DNA of 19,112 nt from Saprospiraceae bacterium (GTDB lineage Bacteria > Bacteroidota > Bacteroidia > Chitinophagales > Saprospiraceae), in assembly GCA_020628755.1 (NCBI GenBank), contig JAHDEQ010000071.1:1-19112 (forward strand), read 5' to 3'. The translations under genes and the position numbers were made by a program. The notes under the pieces are model-generated. The model searched no databases. It had not been told where the DNA came from and was given only the letters and a program-made list of their open reading frames with translations. How positions within the stretch are numbered: position 1 is the first letter of the stretch; the number at the start of each line of letters is the position of its first letter. Positions 15,412 through 19,112 of this stretch are shown one piece after another.

Positions 15412-16617
15412 TAAGATATTTTTCGGATAACATAAATAATATTTGGTTATTATTTTTGTTCTGATTTCGTAATCCGAAACAGATGAAAGAGGTAAGACTT
15501 CCCCATGCTTCATCAATACTAATATCTCATTATTGTTTTTGGAGTAAATTCTATTTGTTTCCTTTCCTTGTATCAGCAATTTATTGGAGTCATTAAACGG
15601 AAAAGAACTTACAATTCTTTGACGTAAGTTTTTTCGATAGTCACTTGTAAAAGCATGGTTGGAAAGTTCAATTCTAAACAGCTTTCTATTGATAAGACAA
15701 TCTGACAGGAAAGATAGTACTTTGTTTTTACAATTCATAGTTTTTTTTAATACATTGATAATGTCATAATCATCAATTTGAGCAAAGTGATACACCAAAT
15801 CCTCTTTTGAACAGGCTTCATTGCTTCTTTGTGACTTGCCAAATAGAAACGCAAGACTCTCATTCATATCTAATTTCATACCACTTTGATATGCCCGTTT
15901 AATTTCACGCAATGTGAGTATCAACATTTGTTCAGCAGAAAGAACAGCTTTATGCAAATAAACCTGCCAATACATTAAGCGTCTTGCTACTAAGAATTTT
16001 TCTACGGAGTAAATGCCCTTTTGTTCTATTACTATTTGGTCATTTTTTACATCAAGCATTTTTATGATACGGTCATAGCCAATTACACCTTCCGAAACCC
16101 CTGTAAAATAACTATCTCTATTTAAGTAATCCATTCTGTCCATATCCAATTGGCTAGAAACCAATTGGTAAAGGAATTTTTTTGGATATTCATTTTTAAA
16201 AATTTGTATTGCTAAATCTAGTTGACCATTAAATTTTTTATTTAGCATTTCCATAAAATAAATAGACATATCTTCATGATGTACATCTACTATAGTGTGT
16301 TCTAGTGCGTGCGAAAAAGGAGCATGGCCAATATCGTGCAATAAAATGGCAACGCATACGCCTTCGGCCTCTGCTTCAGAAATAGTTACACCTTTAGAAC
16401 GTAAAACTTCTATAGCCTGCTGCATCAAGTGTAAAGCTCCTATTGCATGATGGAATCGAGTATGCAAAGCACCAGGATAAACATAGTCGGTCAAACCCAA
16501 TTGCTTAATACGGCGCAAGCGTTGAAAATAAGGATGTTCAATCAAATCAAACAATATTCCATACGGTACACTCGTAAAGCCATAAACGGGATCATTAAAT
16601 ATTTTTTGTTTCGCCAT
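15409..16617 (-). CDS. HD-domain phosphohydrolase (YdhJ/COG1078-type)
   Basis: 402 residues. The metal-binding HD signature is complete: HTRFHHAIGALHL (52-64) with His56/57, LLHDIGHAPFSHALEH (92-107) with His94-Asp95, and the distal Asp in SSQLDMDRMDYLNRDSYF (154-171). The opening PVYGF and the spacing fit the COG1078 group of HD proteins rather than classical triphosphohydrolase Dgt. Some relatives hydrolyse dNTPs or are regulated by dNTPs. The substrate here cannot be told from sequence. The C-terminal third (about 230-400) is less conserved. The start follows MAKQKIFNDPVYG, with an 8-nt-period array 6 bp upstream; it is divergent from porX with a 343-bp gap. Confidence 0.85.
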   Translation of the reverse strand: MAKQKIFNDPVYGFTSVPYGILFDLIEHPYFQRLRRIKQLGLTDYVYPGALHTRFHHAIGALHLMQQAIEVLRSKGVTISEAEAEGVCVAILLHDIGHAPFSHALEHTIVDVHHEDMSIYFMEMLNKKFNGQLDLAIQIFKNEYPKKFLYQLVSSQLDMDRMDYLNRDSYFTGVSEGVIGYDRIIKMLDVKNDQIVIEQKGIYSVEKFLVARRLMYWQVYLHKAVLSAEQMLILTLREIKRAYQSGMKLDMNESLAFLFGKSQRSNEACSKEDLVYHFAQIDDYDIINVLKKTMNCKNKVLSFLSDCLINRKLFRIELSNHAFTSDYRKNLRQRIVSSFPFNDSNKLLIQGKETNRIYSKNNNEILVLMKHGEVLPLSSVSDYEIRTKIITKYYLCYPKNIL

Positions 16618-16623
16618 ATAATA

Positions 16624-16671
16624 AATGTGTTCACCTATCTACTTGTTCAAGTGTTCAATAATAAAACACTT
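16624..16671. repeat. 8-nt-period array before the HD-protein start
   Basis: Read on the plus strand as 8-nt words from 16624: AATGTGTT, CACCTATC, TACTTGTT, CAAGTGTT, CAATAATA. It aligns with the left arm at 16871-16899 at about 24 of 30 positions without gaps. The last full word is followed by an inverted copy: AAGTGTT at 16649-16655 pairs with AACACTT at 16665-16671. The array begins 6 bp from the start of the divergent HD gene. Confidence 0.6.
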
Positions 16672-16870
16672 TAATAAAGGAATGCGTACATACTTTTATA
16701 AAGAAGATGTCGTTATAGAAACATTCCTACACAAAAACATTTTCGTACCTGAAATCACTTCTACGACAACCTTTCTTAGAGCATCAAATTTAGTCATATT
16801 TATATGAAGTAATTTTATTATATACTCTTTTAGAATGGTTTTTGTTATATCTTGCAAATATAAAAGTATC
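16672..16870. other. Intergenic sequence between the HD gene and porX
   Basis: Apart from the two flanking 8-nt arrays this stretch shows no supported gene. The short frames crossing it lack any recognisable motif. A promoter for porX is expected here, but no exact TTTG/TAnnTTTG pair was found (TATATCTTG at about 16846-16854 is the nearest). Confidence 0.4.
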
Positions 16871-16948
16871 CACGTGTTCACGTATCTACGTGTTCATGTT
16901 AAGTTAAATTTATTACGTGAGCACGTGAATACGTGAACACGTGAACAC
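16871..16948. repeat. 8-nt-period inverted repeat before porX
   Basis: ACGT occurs at 16872, 16880, 16888 on the left and at 16915, 16923, 16931, 16939 on the right, each exactly 8 nt apart. The arms 16871-16899 and 16915-16943 are complementary at 25 of 29 positions, with a 15-nt AT-rich loop (16900-16914). Right-arm words are ACGTGAGC, ACGTGAAT, ACGTGAAC, ACGTGAAC. The array ends 12 bp before the porX ATG, so it is likely in the porX leader or covers its promoter region. Confidence 0.8.
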
Positions 16949-16960
16949 AAAAAGTAATAA

Positions 16961-18520
16961 ATGGACAAAATTAAAATCCTTTGGGCTGACGATGAGATTG
17001 ATTTGTTGAAACCCCAACTCATGTTTTTAGAAAAAAAAGGCTACGATGTAACCACCGTAACCAATGGACACGATGCACTTGAAGAATGCGAAGACAACAA
17101 CGACTTTGACGTTGTTTTTTTGGATGAAAGTATGCCAGGGTTGACGGGTTTAGAAACCTTGTCCAGAATAAAAACAAACAGCCCCAATCTTCCTGTGGTC
17201 ATGATTACCAAGAATGAGGCTGAAAATGTAATGGAAGAGGCTTTAGGTTCTCAAATATCAGATTATTTAATCAAGCCAGTTAATCCAAACCAAATTCTTT
17301 TGACTCTCAAAAGAATTATGGATGGAAAACAGTTGGTTCGAGAAAAAACTTCTTCTGATTATCAACAAGAATTTCGACAAATTCTGATGGAAATTAATAG
17401 CGGTTTGGGAGTAGAATCTTGGGCCGAAACGTATAAAAAAATCATCAATTGGGAACTCAAACTGGATGCTTCTAGTACGACAGATATGGGCGATATTTTG
17501 TCCATGCAAAAGACTGAAGCTAATCAAGCTTTCTCAAAATTTGTAGAAAAAAATTACCTCGATTGGCTCGACGAAGGAAACGAAGATAGTCCAACGATGT
17601 CCTATAATTTGATGCGTAAAAAGATTTTTACAGAGCTAAAAAACGATGTTCCAACCATCGTCTTGTTACTGGATAATTTACGCTACGACCAATGGAAAGT
17701 TATAGAACCTATTATTACAGAATTGTATAGAATAGAGGACGAAGATTTCTTTTACAGTATTTTGCCCACTACCACTCAATATAGCCGCAATGCTATATTT
17801 TCGGGAATGATGCCTGGCGACATGGCACAATATTACCCGACTTGGTGGAAAAATGATATTGACGAAGGAGGTAAAAACAATCACGAACACGACTTCTTGC
17901 GAGAGCAAATTGGACGTACATTTCGCAAACCCGTCAAGTTTGATTATGTCAAAGTGACTAATGTTCAAAAAGGTAAACAAATGTTGGATAATTGCCTCAA
18001 TTATCTCAACAACGATATGACGGTGATTGTCTATAATTTCATAGATATGCTTTCGCACGCACGTACCGAGATGGAAGTGCTCAAAGAATTGGCAAGCGAC
18101 GAAACTGCTTATCGTTCCTTGACCAAATCGTGGTTTTTGCACTCTCCTGTTTGGACGGCCTTGCAACGATTTGCTGAGCGAGGCATTCAATTAGTTATAA
18201 CAACCGATCATGGAACTATCCGAGTCAAACAGCCTTCAAGAGTGGTCGGCGACCGAGATACCACAACCAATCTCCGCTACAAAGTCGGTCGCAATTTGAA
18301 ATATGAAAATAAGGATGTACTCGGTGTTCGTGACCCTAAAAAAGCAGGTTTGCCACGACCCAATGTTAGTTCTACTTTCATTTTTGCGAAGGAAGATAAG
18401 TATTTCCTTTATCCCAACAACTACAACTACTATAATAACTATTACCGCAACACGTTTCAGCACGGAGGCATTTCTTTAGAAGAGGTGATTTGTCCGATAA
18501 TTCGCTTGCGCTCTAAATAA
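16961..18520 (+). CDS. porX: PorX: response regulator with PglZ effector domain, type IX secretion regulator
   Basis: 519 residues, the family's typical length. Residues 1-120 form a receiver domain: acidic pocket Asp10-Asp11, phospho-acceptor Asp55 in FLDESMPG, Thr83 and Lys105 in the KP motif. After a helical linker, about 220-519 is a PglZ domain of the alkaline phosphatase superfamily: LLLDNLRYDQW with Asp238, PTTTQYSRNAIF with the nucleophile Thr271/272, IDMLSH (Asp362, His366), TTDHG (Asp416-His417) and QHGG (His501), so all candidate zinc/catalytic residues are present. In Porphyromonas gingivalis, PorX works with PorY and SigP to control type IX secretion genes, and the PglZ part is a zinc-dependent phosphodiesterase. 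No histidine kinase is adjacent, as usual. The start has an A-rich leader, AGTAATAA, and an 8-nt-period inverted repeat 12 bp upstream. Confidence 0.94.
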   Translation: MDKIKILWADDEIDLLKPQLMFLEKKGYDVTTVTNGHDALEECEDNNDFDVVFLDESMPGLTGLETLSRIKTNSPNLPVVMITKNEAENVMEEALGSQISDYLIKPVNPNQILLTLKRIMDGKQLVREKTSSDYQQEFRQILMEINSGLGVESWAETYKKIINWELKLDASSTTDMGDILSMQKTEANQAFSKFVEKNYLDWLDEGNEDSPTMSYNLMRKKIFTELKNDVPTIVLLLDNLRYDQWKVIEPIITELYRIEDEDFFYSILPTTTQYSRNAIFSGMMPGDMAQYYPTWWKNDIDEGGKNNHEHDFLREQIGRTFRKPVKFDYVKVTNVQKGKQMLDNCLNYLNNDMTVIVYNFIDMLSHARTEMEVLKELASDETAYRSLTKSWFLHSPVWTALQRFAERGIQLVITTDHGTIRVKQPSRVVGDRDTTTNLRYKVGRNLKYENKDVLGVRDPKKAGLPRPNVSSTFIFAKEDKYFLYPNNYNYYNNYYRNTFQHGGISLEEVICPIIRLRSK

Positions 18521-18639
18521 AAAAGGAGTCAGGTGTCAGGGTTTTCGCTTTGCGAAAAGAGGTGTCAGCTTTCTTGGTTAGCAAAACTGACACCTCTAGT
18601 TCTGCAAAGCAGAACTTCCTGACACCTGACCCCTTTTTT
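18519..18639. repeat. Cloverleaf-type palindromic element, also a bidirectional terminator
   Basis: An outer stem of 22 bp with one mismatch pairs 18519-18540 with 18618-18639. Inside are three further hairpins: TTTTCGC-TTT-GCGAAAA (18542-18558), AGAGGTGTCAG (18558-18568) with CTGACACCTCT (18587-18597) around an 18-nt loop, and AGTTCTGC-AAA-GCAGAACT (18598-18616). The words GTCAG and GGTGTCAG recur in both the outer and the central stem. A runs and T runs at the ends make it work as a terminator in both directions. It occupies the whole gap between the porX stop (18518-18520) and the stop of the convergent gene (18641-18643). Confidence 0.85.
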
Positions 18640-18640
18640 A

Positions 18641-19093
18641 TTAACGAAGTAAATCCTTTACCACATTCGGATATTGATCTATAAAATACTGCAAGCGATA
18701 GCGACTAGCCACAAAGGTCATTTTTTTACCAAAGTTGCCGCTTTTTTTTAGATGAATATGAATGGTTTTGAATAAGCTGTAATCTTTTTCGGTTATTTTT
18801 TCGATGTTGTGGTAGGGATAACGGTAGGTTTTAAAATAATTGGTCACATAAACGAAATGTTCGTCCATCTCGACACGTTTGAGCCGCATAAATGCCCAGT
18901 ACAAAAGCAAGAAACCCAGCAAGAAAAAAGCGGGGGCAATAGTCTTTAGACTAATGACCGAAAGTGTGCCAAAATTCGTTTCGCCCGAAAACCATATTGC
19001 TAGGGTAAATGTTCCAAAAAATACCAACCAAATCGTCGGAAAAATGATTTTTAAAAACAATGTCCAATTGGTCGAAACACGTTGTGTCTTCAT
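18641..19093 (-). CDS. Hypothetical two-TM membrane protein
   Basis: 150 residues. Two hydrophobic membrane segments are visible at about 11-34 and 50-69, joined by a short loop, followed by a basic RLKRVEMDEHF junction and an 80-residue C-terminal domain (YVTNYFKTYRYPYHNIEKITEK, IHIHLKK, TFVASRYRLQYFIDQYP) that looks like a small PH-like beta domain as in bacterial YdjZ/DUF304-like proteins; this is inferred from the TM-TM-domain layout only. The topology should put the domain in the cytoplasm. The family is not recognised. It is convergent with porX, sharing the cloverleaf element as its terminator. Its start is 19 bp from the end of the window, so its promoter and upstream neighbour are not visible. 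Confidence 0.7.
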   Translation of the reverse strand: MKTQRVSTNWTLFLKIIFPTIWLVFFGTFTLAIWFSGETNFGTLSVISLKTIAPAFFLLGFLLLYWAFMRLKRVEMDEHFVYVTNYFKTYRYPYHNIEKITEKDYSLFKTIHIHLKKSGNFGKKMTFVASRYRLQYFIDQYPNVVKDLLR

Positions 19094-19112
19094 AGTAATA
19101 GTTAAAAAAATC

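Noticed and set aside
16696..16881. 61-codon minus-strand frame between the HD gene and porX
   Set aside because: Starts inside the 8-nt-period palindrome, has no recognisable motif and no ribosome-binding context; more likely regulatory spacer.

Overview
The window looks like chromosomal DNA of a Bacteroidota bacterium, most likely from the Saprospiria side of the phylum (the phylum call is firm, the class call is an inference). The DNA is AT-rich, starts lack clear Shine-Dalgarno sequences, a few TAnnTTTG-type -7 boxes can be found, and the content is typical of the phylum: PorX (the type IX secretion response regulator with a PglZ domain), a DUF5689 lipoprotein, a plug-first TonB-dependent receptor, a DUF6503-like lipoprotein and a small Bacteroidota HTH protein. 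No rRNA, tRNA, CRISPR array, transposase or phage gene was seen.

Layout. 1-900: a small secreted LTxxQ helical protein and an unrecognised 136-aa protein. 880-1507: about 630 bp without a convincing gene, ending in a strong terminator. 1508-7530: a divergent locus with a secreted endonuclease/exonuclease/phosphatase-family enzyme on the minus strand, and on the plus strand a TonB-dependent receptor followed by a lipoprotein with two DUF5689 domains and a choice-of-anchor-J-like C-terminus. I read this as a candidate nucleic-acid or phosphate-ester scavenging unit (inference). 7641-8357: the tRNA methyltransferase TrmN6. 8453-8623: a 171-bp imperfect palindrome that looks like a non-autonomous mobile element. 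8673-11552, minus strand: an HTH protein, a cystathionine beta-synthase with CBS domains, and a LysM/double-psi-barrel secreted protein. 11604-13745, plus strand: KdsB for LPS synthesis, then a Nudix hydrolase overlapping a DUF6503-like lipoprotein. 13804-15321, minus: a secreted protein of sixteen 23-residue repeats with a peptidoglycan-binding C-terminus. 15409-16617, minus: an HD-domain phosphohydrolase. 16961-18520: PorX. 18641-19093, minus: a two-TM protein.

The strongest unexplained signals are intergenic. Degenerate arrays with an 8-nt period (cores GTG or ACGT, two of three arranged as inverted repeats) lie just in front of three start codons (TonB receptor, HD protein, PorX). A 121-bp element that can fold as a cloverleaf fills the whole gap between the stops of PorX and the last gene. 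A 7-nt-period word array follows kdsB. With the 171-bp palindrome, this genome seems to carry several families of short structured repeats. The strongest protein-level novelty is the repeat protein, with an acidic and a basic block, each preceded by a CxxxC cap.
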